DNA of 64,000 nt, taken from positions 1 to 64,000 of the IMG/VR virus record IMGVR_UViG_3300034279_001861. The stretch is one strand, 5' to 3'. The DNA is from a virus. Below are positions 36,062 through 44,875 of this stretch, one piece after another. Position 1 is the first letter of the stretch; every line of letters begins with the position of its first letter. A model generated the notes under the pieces. It was given only the letters and a program-made list of their open reading frames with translations. It ran no database searches and was not told where the DNA came from. The position numbers and the translations under genes were made by a program.

Positions 36062-36845
36062 CTTGTCTGTACCATTGACCTTTCTTGTACTTGTCACCTC
36101 TAGTGACTGCACGGTAATGAAAAATAAAACTGCTAAGGCAGACTGCGGATTTCATGCCTAGCTTTTCCCACCGAGACTGCAGCTCGTCTTCGTTAAGCGT
36201 AGTATACGGCGTAGGATTCTTGACGCCAGCAGCTGTAAAAAAATTAGCGGGGCGGTAAAAGTGTTTTGCATCATACCTTCCCGCGATCCAGGCTCGCATA
36301 GCCGCGAACTGAAAAAAACCATTTACCTTACTGATTGTGTAATGCCCCTTGTACCGCTTTAGAAGCTCTAGCGAGTAGTTGTCAAGTAAGACGGGATCAT
36401 CTGTAAGCGTATAGTCACCGATGAACTTTGAAATCTCTTGCTGACCTTTAGCTGTGACACCGGGAGCGTTTGAAAGCGGACCTACCATTGCAAAAGCAAC
36501 TTCAGCAAGCTGCACTAAACCTTCATACCAACGCACTGGAAAAACTACATCGTTGTTACCTGCAATTGCATAGTCAACCTGTTGGTCAGCACAGATTTCA
36601 AGCCCGCGGTTCCAGCTTCTTGTTAGCCCTAGCGGTTGCTTAAAGTGCTCAACAACAATTCTTGCCGGATCTGGCGATAGCTCTTTGAGCTTTCGAGTGT
36701 AAGCAGAAGAAAAACCTACAGAACCATCGTCAACAACGACCACAATTCCATTCGGCGTTGTCTTTAAAAACGTAATTATCGCCTTTGCCGTGTAACTGTG
36801 GAGATCAAGTGCTTTATGTGTAGGGCAAACAAAGCCGATTTGCAT
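36054..36845 (-). CDS. Glycosyltransferase family 2-like protein
   Basis: Start ATG 36845 (MQIGFVCPTHKALDLHSYTA) with AAGGA upstream. GT-A fold signs: VVVVDDGSVGFSSAYTRKLK near residue 37 and YAIAGNNDVVFPVRWYEGLV near residue 95 (DxD-type position NND), with GLTRSWNRGLEICADQ between. A family-typical length of about 263 residues. Uses a nucleotide sugar; acceptor unknown. Its end overlaps the DUF616 gene and its start overlaps the portal stop, so these genes are co-translated. Confidence 0.85.
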   Translation of the reverse strand: MQIGFVCPTHKALDLHSYTAKAIITFLKTTPNGIVVVVDDGSVGFSSAYTRKLKELSPDPARIVVEHFKQPLGLTRSWNRGLEICADQQVDYAIAGNNDVVFPVRWYEGLVQLAEVAFAMVGPLSNAPGVTAKGQQEISKFIGDYTLTDDPVLLDNYSLELLKRYKGHYTISKVNGFFQFAAMRAWIAGRYDAKHFYRPANFFTAAGVKNPTPYTTLNEDELQSRWEKLGMKSAVCLSSFIFHYRAVTRGDKYKKGQWYRQDD

Positions 36846-38773
36846 CACATTTGTCCTTGCGACATTTGTTGTTGAAGCATAGCTCCTCCTTGATTTTTAA
36901 GCTGCTGCCTCTGCTCGTCCATTTTGGCTCTCACTCGACTGTGTAATATAGGATTGAACTGTTTAAGCTTTCTAAGCTCCGAATCCTTTACACTCTCAGG
37001 TAGGCCCAGTAACTCCTGTGCAAGCTGCTCTGCCGCCGCTTCCAGATCATTGGGCGTAACAGCCGTGTTTGGCCCCATACTTTGAACGTAGCTTGTGACA
37101 GGTGTCTGACCTGCACCCATAGCCGATTGAGCGTCGGGACCAACTGGATTACCACCTTGTTGCCCGCCAGCAGCAGCTCCGCCTTGCATTTGAGCTCCAG
37201 GTTGACCACCTTGCTGTGTGGCTGGATTCATACCCTTGGCAACTTCAGCAGCAAAACCAGCTTGCTCCATTTCTTCTTGCATCCTAGCTTGCAATTCCTG
37301 CTGCTTCCTAGCCTCGTCAGAAAGCCGTTTTTGCTCTGTTTCCCAATCAAAACCAACAGCCGACAATCCAGATTGACCTGATAGCTGCTGTGCCATCATA
37401 AGCTGCAACGCAGCCATTTGTTTTTGCATGTCGTCTGCAATAGTTACTGGTTTAAGTTTACATTCAACCTGCTGCCAGCTCATAATCCTAGAGACGGTTT
37501 CCATAATCCACTGCAAAAACTTATTAGCGTCATCGATAAGATTTCGATGCTGACTTTCGAACAAACGAAGTCCTACTGGCGCAGCCTGAACACTAAGTGT
37601 GCCTTGATAGAGCTCTACAGGAACGCCGGATTCGTTTAGAAGAGAATCGTAAGCCTGTGTAATCATGTCAGTCGGGGCTAATTGACTTGCTTCACCGCCC
37701 AGTATCTGGTACTTCACAGGAAACGGTAGCATCTGCCAACCCGCAGGGTCGCGTCTACGGCGGTTAATCATGTTTCGAATCTGAGATCTAAAGTCACCCA
37801 TGTTATAGGAAGCCATGGGATCGTTCATAGCAAAACCACCGGCACCACCGCCGCCACCAGCTTTTACTTCCGGCGTAATAAGCCGAAAAGGTATGATGTA
37901 GTCAAGTGCGATAGCTTCATTGTACCTGCGTAGCACCTGCAGGTTCCAAAGTTGTCTGTAGTTTATAAGACTTCTGGGCAAACCCCAACCCATAGCACGA
38001 ATACCGGCCAGAGTTTGTTCTTTCATGTGGTAAATGGCGTCTGGATGAAAGCGAAATAGCTTATCTTGACGAATAGCCTCCAGTACAGACTTAGGGGATC
38101 TCTCGAGATGATACAGATTACCCTCTTTAACCATTCGCTTGTAGTACTCTGGAATACGCCACAAGTAAGCTGTCTCGTCTGTGTACGGATCGTGCAGAAT
38201 TTCTATCTCATGCGGATTCCATCGCTTTAAGATAAGGTGTTCCGACTCTTCCTTAGGTTTATCAACAACAGTCCAAGGTCCTCGCCAACCAGTTTCTGGA
38301 CAAGTCGCAACAAAATTGAAAGAAGCATCAAATTGAAAGTTGAAATTGTTGTAAACAACTTTCAGAGGATACATGTTTCCGGTCTTAGGACATTGCATAT
38401 GTCGTCTGAAAGGAACAATCACACTTCCGAAAAAGTTACCGTAACACGTCCTATCCCGCATCGCCATTGACATAAACGGCATTAAGCCAAGTTTATGCCC
38501 TAGATAGTCCTTGTACTTCTTTTTTTCATCGTCGCCTACGTCTTCTCCGCCGATTTCTATGTCGGTTAAAAAGTAAGCAACCAGCTTTTCCATGGCAGTA
38601 CGATAAGTACCCATAATCTGCCAAATGTACTCAGACCACCACAGTGCCGACTTGATAGTCGTCGGCATCTGGGTTGTTGCAATGTCGTTGAAGGGATCTG
38701 CAAAACCATGCTCTCCGTGCGATACGCCTGCTCCGCGACTGAAGAACGGAACGCTTGCGCTTTGGTATGTCAT
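36845..38773 (-). CDS. Phage portal protein
   Basis: A 642-residue protein with portal features: WWSEYIWQIMGTYRTAMEKL at the N-terminus, RDRTCYGNFFGSVIVPFRRH, PDAIYHMKEQTLAGIRAMGW GLPR, then a helical stem and a Gln/Gly/Ala-rich C-terminus (QQGGQPGAQMQGGAAAGGQQ). The portal is the dodecameric ring at the capsid vertex through which DNA is packaged and to which the tail joins. ATG 38773 after GAGGG. Neighbouring genes 38796-42050 may be head or tail proteins. Terminase and major capsid genes are not in this window. Confidence 0.85.
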   Translation of the reverse strand: MTYQSASVPFFSRGAGVSHGEHGFADPFNDIATTQMPTTIKSALWWSEYIWQIMGTYRTAMEKLVAYFLTDIEIGGEDVGDDEKKKYKDYLGHKLGLMPFMSMAMRDRTCYGNFFGSVIVPFRRHMQCPKTGNMYPLKVVYNNFNFQFDASFNFVATCPETGWRGPWTVVDKPKEESEHLILKRWNPHEIEILHDPYTDETAYLWRIPEYYKRMVKEGNLYHLERSPKSVLEAIRQDKLFRFHPDAIYHMKEQTLAGIRAMGWGLPRSLINYRQLWNLQVLRRYNEAIALDYIIPFRLITPEVKAGGGGGAGGFAMNDPMASYNMGDFRSQIRNMINRRRRDPAGWQMLPFPVKYQILGGEASQLAPTDMITQAYDSLLNESGVPVELYQGTLSVQAAPVGLRLFESQHRNLIDDANKFLQWIMETVSRIMSWQQVECKLKPVTIADDMQKQMAALQLMMAQQLSGQSGLSAVGFDWETEQKRLSDEARKQQELQARMQEEMEQAGFAAEVAKGMNPATQQGGQPGAQMQGGAAAGGQQGGNPVGPDAQSAMGAGQTPVTSYVQSMGPNTAVTPNDLEAAAEQLAQELLGLPESVKDSELRKLKQFNPILHSRVRAKMDEQRQQLKNQGGAMLQQQMSQGQM

Positions 38774-38795
38774 TGCAAATCCCTCTAAAAGCTAA

Positions 38796-38985
38796 CTACT
38801 GCTTAGTAGCCTTATTGACAGCATCTACCGCATCTTTCATCAAACCACCGTCTAACCGATCTGCGGTTTTTTCGTCTTCTGGAAAATTTAACTCCATCTG
38901 TGCAAGCTTCTCCCCGCCTGATTTTCGGCAGCAGTCCGGTTTATCGCACGGAGTATCTTTACTAATAGCACCATTCTTTTCCATA
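38796..38985 (-). CDS. Small hypothetical protein (62 aa)
   Basis: Start ATG 38985 (MEKNGAISKDTPCDKPDCCR). A Cys-containing first third (CDKPDCC) is followed by an acidic helical part. It precedes the portal gene in the transcript and might be a structural accessory, without evidence. Not recognised. Confidence 0.6.
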
Positions 38986-38989
38986 ATTA

Positions 38990-39742
38990 TCACGCCTTAA
39001 TCAAAAGAACAAAGTCTAAACAACCCATCGTCCAACTTAGTCCAACCGAAGCCACTTGATAGTTGACGCCAGTCGCTTGAACTCCAACCGTTACCGGTTG
39101 GTTTATGTCTAAAACAGGAGGCAAATACTGTTGTCCGTACTCGAATCGAGTGTCGTAAACCAGAACAAGACATTGTTTTGAGTCAATAACTTGATGATAC
39201 TTCGACGACAAAGTACCAAACTGGTCGAATTCAAAATATACCGTAAAACACGGTTTAGACGGAACATCAGCCGTCAGAAACGGTATTTCCAACTTCGCAA
39301 AAGCCTCAGAAATCACACTTTCACGTGAAATAACAGCTGCAGGTTTCGCGTCAGCAGTTATTTTGTTTAAGGTCACCGACGAATCCTCGTAATCAATCAG
39401 GTCTTCCCAAACCTCCGTAGAAGTCGGTTTAGCTTCTTTAGGAGTCCTGGCTTTTCTTGTTGCTTTTTGTTTAGGTTGTGCGGCTAACGCTTGAAAAAAA
39501 TCTGAACCGTTGGCTGCCGCTTTTGCAGCTTTTTGAAGAGCTTCTTTGGAAACCTTGCTGAGGTCGACAGTAACCGATTCGGATTCATCTGGATCAACTA
39601 CAACTACACCAGGCTTGTTATGATTAAAACCTGACGATCTGCCATCGGAATCTGCAGCGTAAGCGTCGTTTACACCGTTAGCTGAAGCACTAGGTATTTC
39701 CGTGGCTCCTGGTAGTACTAGACTAGGTTTGTAGCCGCTCAT
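38990..39742 (-). CDS. Hypothetical protein upstream of portal (250 aa)
   Basis: MSGYKPSLVLPGATEIPSAS starts a low-complexity N-terminal region including a Lys/Ala-rich stretch (AAQPKQKATRKARTPKEAKP). The second half is a beta-rich domain with KPCFTVYFEFDQFGTLSSKY and LVLVYDTRFEYGQQYLPPVL. A folded C-terminal domain with a flexible arm is common in phage neck or head completion proteins, but no family match is evident. Confidence 0.65.
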   Translation of the reverse strand: MSGYKPSLVLPGATEIPSASANGVNDAYAADSDGRSSGFNHNKPGVVVVDPDESESVTVDLSKVSKEALQKAAKAAANGSDFFQALAAQPKQKATRKARTPKEAKPTSTEVWEDLIDYEDSSVTLNKITADAKPAAVISRESVISEAFAKLEIPFLTADVPSKPCFTVYFEFDQFGTLSSKYHQVIDSKQCLVLVYDTRFEYGQQYLPPVLDINQPVTVGVQATGVNYQVASVGLSWTMGCLDFVLLIKA

Positions 39743-39753
39743 TGTCGTTTCCT

Positions 39754-40362
39754 TTAAGACGGTAGATTGTCGTTGTCGTTGTCGTTGTCGTTATTTTTTT
39801 GCGTGGAATCTTGAAAAGGATCAGATGTACCTGGTTGAAAATACTGCGACGAAAGAAAGGCATCATCACCCATCCAACCTTGTTGTAGTTCTTCCATATT
39901 CGCATTCTCAGTTAGTTCTGCCACGTCAAATACGACAAGCTCTCCTGCCGCGTTCAACCTGGCTGCTGTCTGATTAGGTAGTCGCAGATAATAATCTATG
40001 TCGCCCTTTATCCTTTGAATCTTGGTTATAGTCAATGGTAAACCGAAAAACACAGATACGGACGTTTCCTTACCTATGCGAAGATGTAAAGCTTTTACCA
40101 GATCGGAAAGTCTTGTGTAGGCGTACACTGAAGGGTAATCGCCTTCCGGACTATCGCAAAGACAATACTTAAGTGTCGGAAGCGATATTTCCTCAGCTTC
40201 CTGCTGACTAATCGCCAGCATTGCGTCTGCTACGACTGGGGGTAGTCGCTTAAGATACGCAGCGTAGTCTAGTTGATTGTCGTCAGTCGCAGGTTGCCTG
40301 GTTACGATAGCCTGCATTGCGTTTTCAATAGCCGACAACTCTGGTTTCTTAACTCCTGTCAT
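39754..40362 (-). CDS. Hypothetical protein with Asn-Asp repeat tail (202 aa)
   Basis: MTGVKKPELSAIENAMQAIV ... includes ISLPTLKYCLCDSPEGDYPS and VYAYTRLSDLVKALHLRIGK, then ends with a (Asn-Asp)n run (NNDNDNDNDNLPS) coded by a six-base repeat. It forms part of the gene run around the portal. No recognised motif. Confidence 0.65.
   Translation of the reverse strand: MTGVKKPELSAIENAMQAIVTRQPATDDNQLDYAAYLKRLPPVVADAMLAISQQEAEEISLPTLKYCLCDSPEGDYPSVYAYTRLSDLVKALHLRIGKETSVSVFFGLPLTITKIQRIKGDIDYYLRLPNQTAARLNAAGELVVFDVAELTENANMEELQQGWMGDDAFLSSQYFQPGTSDPFQDSTQKNNDNDNDNDNLPS
39769..39792. repeat. Four-copy GTCGTT hexanucleotide repeat
   Basis: Four tandem GTCGTT units (AACGAC on the coding strand) at the 3' end of the 39754-40362 gene, giving the Asn-Asp tail. 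In-frame length change by slippage would alter only the tail length. Confidence 0.85.
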
Positions 40363-40606
40363 CTTGTATCCCCTCGCTAGAAGGCACGTAAGACAGTGTT
40401 ACATAAAACATATCCGCAGAAATAGAAACAACGCCCGGAACAGCTATAATTGACTTGGTGCTAGAAACCCAGTCGTTTACTTTTAATTCCAGCAAGTCCA
40501 AAGACTCTGCATAGAACAGCTTCAAAGAAAGAAGTTGATCCGGGATAAGAAACGTTTGCAAACTTTTTAAAGGAAACAATTTCGGATCTGTTATTTCAAA
40601 AGTCAT
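40349..40606 (-). CDS. Hypothetical protein (85 aa)
   Basis: MTFEITDPKLFPLKSLQTFL ... LFYAESLDLLELKVNDWVSS ... VVSISADMFYVTLSYVPSSE. Beta/alpha small protein with AAAAGGA site. Overlaps both neighbours (14 and 4 bases), implying coupling. Not recognised. Confidence 0.65.
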   Translation of the reverse strand: MTFEITDPKLFPLKSLQTFLIPDQLLSLKLFYAESLDLLELKVNDWVSSTKSIIAVPGVVSISADMFYVTLSYVPSSEGIQDDRS

Positions 40607-41322
40607 ACGTTTGTCCTTTTTGAAGAAATGCTTTTACCTCGCTTAGCTACATCTAAGTAGTACGCTTCATCCTGCATTTCGGTCATTACTCGCTTGTAAG
40701 CTAAAAATGCAGCGTCAGTGTCTTTGTGCGAAAGGCTAAATAGTCTTTTTGCAGCTTTAACATGCAAGCTGTCCGGAGGATAAGACACCATGCCAGGTAA
40801 AGCTTGTGTTGATTTTTTTGTATCGAAGGCGCACTGCCTGATGTTTGAAAGCACCGCAAAAACACTGATCTCTATTACCGGTGTACTTGTTAAAACGACA
40901 CGCTCTAAATCCGTATTTAGCGGATCGTAAATTTTTAGCTTTTGCAACGCGTACTGGTAAAGCACGTTCTTGTCTAAATCAAACTGCACCGTTTCCAGGA
41001 TTCCATCGACTAACTTTTGGTACTCATCAATTCGCACTGCCCACAACAAATGGTTCCATGCCTTATCTTCCCCGTGTGCAAACCCGGAGAATATAGGTTT
41101 ATCGAACTGGTACCAATATACAGACAAGTTGTACTTTTCAACTAGATCTGACAAATTTTTTTCAGTGAATCGACCCCACAAATACAGTGCAGCTGGTGTG
41201 TACCACGCGTAACCTGGAATGTTCTCAAGCTTTTTCGCGTTCTGGAACTGAATACGATATTTAGGAACTCTGAACGGCTTGAAAAGATAGTGTTTGTCTT
41301 CGTGCAGCTGAACTTTGTTCAC
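40603..41322 (-). CDS. Hypothetical protein (239 aa)
   Basis: Starts with GTG 41322. MNKVQLHEDKHYLFKPFRVP ... contains many aromatic residues (PGYAWYTPAALYLWGRFTEK, LSVYWYQFDKPIFSGFAHGE) and a helical C-terminal half ending KRGKSISSKRTNV. Perhaps a virion structural protein by position; no family match. Confidence 0.65.
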   Translation of the reverse strand: MNKVQLHEDKHYLFKPFRVPKYRIQFQNAKKLENIPGYAWYTPAALYLWGRFTEKNLSDLVEKYNLSVYWYQFDKPIFSGFAHGEDKAWNHLLWAVRIDEYQKLVDGILETVQFDLDKNVLYQYALQKLKIYDPLNTDLERVVLTSTPVIEISVFAVLSNIRQCAFDTKKSTQALPGMVSYPPDSLHVKAAKRLFSLSHKDTDAAFLAYKRVMTEMQDEAYYLDVAKRGKSISSKRTNV

Positions 41323-41324
41323 GA

Positions 41325-42050
41325 TTATTTTTCCACCGGTACCGAGTCAACAATACCGAGTATCTGTGCCGCGGTAAGCAACAAAATGCTTGAGTTGTCG
41401 ACACCAGCACCAGGACAATACTGATTTGCTAGATTATCGTATATGGCTAGCGTACCTGTCTGCTCAAGCTTTTGGCGGTTGTTATGTGCGTAAGCTTTGA
41501 CCAAACCTAACGCTTCTGTCTCGCAAATTTGAATATGCCGTATGCCTTCAAAAGTATCCATACCGTAAGGTATTGGACTATCTAAAACAGCGCAAGCGTT
41601 CACCAGTAACCGACAGAAATCATTGTCGGATTTGAAACTGACAAAGGTAATATCATTCTCTGATTTTGGCTTGTGGGCTCTCATAAAGAGATCAGGAAAG
41701 GTAGCCGAAAAAAACGACTTGCAAGCCAAACTAATCGGCGGCTTAGCGTCCGGTGTTCCCGGAAAACGTGTCGCTAGACTGTACTTAGCTGACTTATTCT
41801 TCTGCGGCACAGTTATACGTGTGGCCAGCAAAGTGTAATTGAACGGATCTGCTGACTTAAAGTCTTGTAGTAATTTAAAAGGGTTTTCAAATTGCTTAAG
41901 CAAAACTTGTAGTTCTGGACTCGCGGCTTTTATGCGAGCAAATCGATCAGCTTTACTTTCAGCATCACACACCGCATCAAGCATAGCCGCTGTGTCTTCC
42001 CACCACCTTATAACGTTATCCGTCTCAAGCCAGCTCAAAAAAACTAACAT
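41325..42050 (-). CDS. Hypothetical protein (241 aa)
   Basis: MLVFLSWLETDNVIRWWEDT ... mostly helical with FENPFKLLQDFKSADPFNYT and, later, FVSFKSDNDFCRLLVNACAV and TAAQILGIVDSVPVEK. Start overlaps the endonuclease VII stop. No catalytic motif. Function unknown. Confidence 0.65.
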   Translation of the reverse strand: MLVFLSWLETDNVIRWWEDTAAMLDAVCDAESKADRFARIKAASPELQVLLKQFENPFKLLQDFKSADPFNYTLLATRITVPQKNKSAKYSLATRFPGTPDAKPPISLACKSFFSATFPDLFMRAHKPKSENDITFVSFKSDNDFCRLLVNACAVLDSPIPYGMDTFEGIRHIQICETEALGLVKAYAHNNRQKLEQTGTLAIYDNLANQYCPGAGVDNSSILLLTAAQILGIVDSVPVEK

Positions 42051-42517
42051 CAGTTTGCCTTACGCCCCTCTACGAGCAATTTACGATACATCGCAGTACG
42101 CTTAGCTGCGCTTTTACAACCTTCAATTTGAGAAGTAGCTGCACCCATCGACAATAAGCTGTCGATTTGTTGCTTTTTATTGACCCGGCTAAATCTTCGT
42201 GTGACCTGCTTAAGCCCGATTGGATGATAAGGGCCTTGCGACGCTTCCAGATAGGTGGCAATCTTGCGTAAAGTATCAGGTAAAGAAACAGTAGTATTTA
42301 CGCATCTTGTGCGAAAGAAATTCTCGATCTTACCCATAAGAGCGTTTACTTCCAGCGAAATGACGCCCCGCACTCTACCTGAGTTGTGATCGTGATCAAC
42401 TACTGGAGTGAACTTATCCCCGGACATACCTAAAATAGGACACGCATCTGGTGTGTTCTTTTTTCGGTAGTCCTGCAGTTTGTCGTACGGGACATAAAAC
42501 TGATATTCTTCAGACAT
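42050..42517 (-). CDS. Endonuclease VII-like (His-Me finger) nuclease lacking most zinc Cys
   Basis: Start ATG 42517 (MSEEYQFYVPYDKLQDYRKK), AAAGG 8 bases upstream. The core CPILGMSGDKFTPVVDHDHN then SGRVRGVISLEVNALMGKIE matches recombination endonuclease VII (T4 gp49 type): the catalytic DHDH and the RG...N...G helix are present. Of the four zinc Cys of the family (CxxC...LCxxCN), only one remains (CPIL; ISLEVN). Such enzymes cut branched DNA (junctions, packaging intermediates). The C-terminal half is basic and helical. Directly downstream of an exonuclease gene. Confidence 0.8.
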   Translation of the reverse strand: MSEEYQFYVPYDKLQDYRKKNTPDACPILGMSGDKFTPVVDHDHNSGRVRGVISLEVNALMGKIENFFRTRCVNTTVSLPDTLRKIATYLEASQGPYHPIGLKQVTRRFSRVNKKQQIDSLLSMGAATSQIEGCKSAAKRTAMYRKLLVEGRKAN

Positions 42518-43449
42518 CAAACAGGCCTTTGCTTTCGTCGCTGTGCGGGCGATACGGCTGGAACGGTTCTCGTAGCTCTGTCTATTGTCGGTACTCTCGG
42601 TAAATTTTCAACCTTATCAGTCAAAGCTTCTAGCTGAATTTGCTTAATTTCTTTTTCGATTAAAGGCTCTAAGCCTTCTGGTGATAGCGGTTTAGGCTGC
42701 TCGTTAACCAGTAGTCGGTACTGCTGCATAATGTAATGTACACACATCGCGTCGTAAGCTGCACCGTGCAGTTGGTTTGCATCAATAGCGTGCTTTTCTG
42801 TCAACTTGTAGAAATCCAGAATAGCCGACATGTTCCATTTAAGCCCTGCGATTCTGACGCCTGCTATGCGGATGAAGTAGTCTTTAAGCGTCTCTCCGGC
42901 TGCTGGTAGCACGATACCCCTATACACTCCAAACGGGCTACCAGGGTCCATAATACGGCTGGCTTTGAAAAGTACACCAGTATCGAAGTAGCTCGAAGCA
43001 GGCAGATCAAAGCTTCTGTTAAGAAACCGGTTGAAATTACTCTTAACCATTCTCTCGTCGGCCCAGACTCCGTTCTGAGCCACAAAAGGTAATTCTCTTT
43101 TTTTCCATGTATCGAAAAGCTGATAATAAAAACGAAGGACTTCAATTGGGTCTTGCCCGTTTTCCTTTATAAAAGAAGGGTTTAAACGCCAACCGGCACC
43201 GATAATGCCACGCATGTTACTCAGTTTGTAGTCTAACCAGCCCGTATCAATATCTGCTTTGTACCAGTTAAGCACAAAACTTTTATGATCTACGACCTTG
43301 TTATCTTCAACGATCACGTGCCCGATCTCTAACACGAGATCTTTTTCTTGGCTATTACCTGTGAACTCGGTATCGAAACAAAGATATGAGCTTGGAAACT
43401 CACCGCCGTATTGTTTCTTAAACCGAGGACTCCATTCGTTTACTATCAT
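42517..43449 (-). CDS. DnaQ-like DEDDh 3'-5' exonuclease
   Basis: Motif Exo I at residue 23: YLCFDTEFTGNSQEKDLVLE (D-x-E). Exo II region PFVAQNGVWADERMVKSNFN and Exo III HGAAYDAMCVHYIMQQY with the His five residues before the last Asp (HxxxxxD). These give the DEDDh set of RNase T/DnaQ exonucleases acting on DNA or RNA 3' ends. The C-terminus (from about 260) is a charged tail with SPAQRRKQRPV. Overlaps the endonuclease VII gene. Confidence 0.8.
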   Translation of the reverse strand: MIVNEWSPRFKKQYGGEFPSSYLCFDTEFTGNSQEKDLVLEIGHVIVEDNKVVDHKSFVLNWYKADIDTGWLDYKLSNMRGIIGAGWRLNPSFIKENGQDPIEVLRFYYQLFDTWKKRELPFVAQNGVWADERMVKSNFNRFLNRSFDLPASSYFDTGVLFKASRIMDPGSPFGVYRGIVLPAAGETLKDYFIRIAGVRIAGLKWNMSAILDFYKLTEKHAIDANQLHGAAYDAMCVHYIMQQYRLLVNEQPKPLSPEGLEPLIEKEIKQIQLEALTDKVENLPRVPTIDRATRTVPAVSPAQRRKQRPV

Positions 43450-43454
43450 AAGGC

Positions 43455-43970
43455 TTATCGACTTGAAAAAACGCCTAAAGCCGCTTTTAGCTTGGCAAAC
43501 AACTTGTAAACTCTACGCAACCATCGTGGATATCGCATATACTCAAGCAAAGACTGCGACTCTTTAACCAAAGACTTTGCGTCGTGCAAAGGACCTTCGC
43601 CGCCAAGCGTAGCTTCCCTGATACCTACATGCTGAATACCAGCATACACGGTACCTATCATAGCCATAACAGCAACTTGTGCCGCTGGCTTCGTTTCAAA
43701 AAACCCGGAGTCGTCCATTGCGTTGAGCATAGACAGTTGGGGTAGGTTTGCTGAGTCTACAAGATAACGGCAATAAGCTGCACAAGCGTCACCTAAATCT
43801 TTGTCTGTTACATTTTCGCGTTTAAGCACCTCGGAAAGTTCTTTCCAGGAGTTCTTGTCCTCGAGTCTCTTGGCTACTTCCTCCATAACTTGCTTAAAGT
43901 TATGTGCCACATCTCTGCCTGGATTGTAAAGTCGATTGTCACTTGCCGACATTCTAGCCTGCAATGTCAT
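43455..43970 (-). CDS. Hypothetical protein (171 aa)
   Basis: MTLQARMSASDNRLYNPGRD ... helical, with DLGDACAAYCRYLVDSANLP and QVAVMAMIGTVYAGIQHVGI, C-terminus basic (YPRWLRRVYKLFAKLKAALG). AGGAG site. Not recognised. Overlaps the upstream gene by 4 bases. Confidence 0.65.
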   Translation of the reverse strand: MTLQARMSASDNRLYNPGRDVAHNFKQVMEEVAKRLEDKNSWKELSEVLKRENVTDKDLGDACAAYCRYLVDSANLPQLSMLNAMDDSGFFETKPAAQVAVMAMIGTVYAGIQHVGIREATLGGEGPLHDAKSLVKESQSLLEYMRYPRWLRRVYKLFAKLKAALGVFSSR

Positions 43971-44875
43971 TGTTTTCTCCTGACCGCTGCACAGTTAACG
44001 CAAACATCTGGGTGAAGTTTATCGTCTTGATTACAGTAGCCCCTAGTCTTACACGCTTTGCAGCTTATTATCGTATAAGTACTAGGATGCGTAGCCATCT
44101 CACACCTGTCCGTACCGTACGGACATTGATGGCATTCTATACTATCCGAAAGCTTGTGAAAACAAGGAGTTACGTTTCTGTCCCGCCTTGTTATCAAAAT
44201 TTTGTTGTAGGTCATAGTTGAGTTACTGTGGCCTACTTCAGTTGCTGTCGGTTCATTTCTAGCCTTAGATCGCGTAGGATCAAGCAGCAAAAAGCAACGA
44301 AGACCTGCGTATTGCCGGTAATCCCAAAACAAGTTTCGAGCCGTATTCTCACCAAGCCGGTTAAGCTTAGACCGATTAAAGCCGAAACCTAAGTTTTTAT
44401 TGTCTCTGTTTGTTGCCAGGTGCGTTGTCTTTTCAAAAGACCAGCTCTGAACCAACTTCCTAGGTACAATAGAACCAGCAAGTGATTGAAATATGAAACG
44501 ATTTTTCAACTTTCCATCTTGCTTAACTACGTGTACCTCTTCCACAAAGACCGGTATCCATTCAAATTTACGTTGAAAAGTCCAGTCGATGACCGGATTG
44601 CCTACCCACATCGTGTCGACATTTGCGGCTATTCGCCAACAAAGCTCGAGTAGAAGGCTATCAGTCAAAACTTTACCGGCTAAGTTTTTGATGCTGTTAG
44701 TAACCGACGCCGCGGGCATACCTTCCGGCAAAGCCGAAAGCAACTTTTCACTAAAAGCATCGTAAACACCCTGAGTAAGATCATGTCCCAGGAAGGACGT
44801 CAATGCGGAAGTTAGTCTGTCCCGTTTGGCCAGGATCTTGGCTATCGATATCGACGGTATTTCCGGTAGCTCCAT
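43967..44875 (-). CDS. Protein with C-terminal Cys-rich zinc-binding region (302 aa)
   Basis: ATG 44875 (MELPEIPSISIAKILAKRDR) is preceded by GGAG at 9 bases, although the ATG lies 95 bases inside the upstream gene. The last 70 residues contain CHQCPYGTDRCEM, CKACKTRGYCNQDD and CVNCAAVRRKQ, enough Cys for two zinc sites. The middle part (WTFQRKFEWIPVFVEEVHVV) is beta-rich. No enzyme motif is recognised. A DNA- or RNA-binding role is plausible from the zinc region only. Confidence 0.65.
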   Translation of the reverse strand: MELPEIPSISIAKILAKRDRLTSALTSFLGHDLTQGVYDAFSEKLLSALPEGMPAASVTNSIKNLAGKVLTDSLLLELCWRIAANVDTMWVGNPVIDWTFQRKFEWIPVFVEEVHVVKQDGKLKNRFIFQSLAGSIVPRKLVQSWSFEKTTHLATNRDNKNLGFGFNRSKLNRLGENTARNLFWDYRQYAGLRCFLLLDPTRSKARNEPTATEVGHSNSTMTYNKILITRRDRNVTPCFHKLSDSIECHQCPYGTDRCEMATHPSTYTIISCKACKTRGYCNQDDKLHPDVCVNCAAVRRKQ

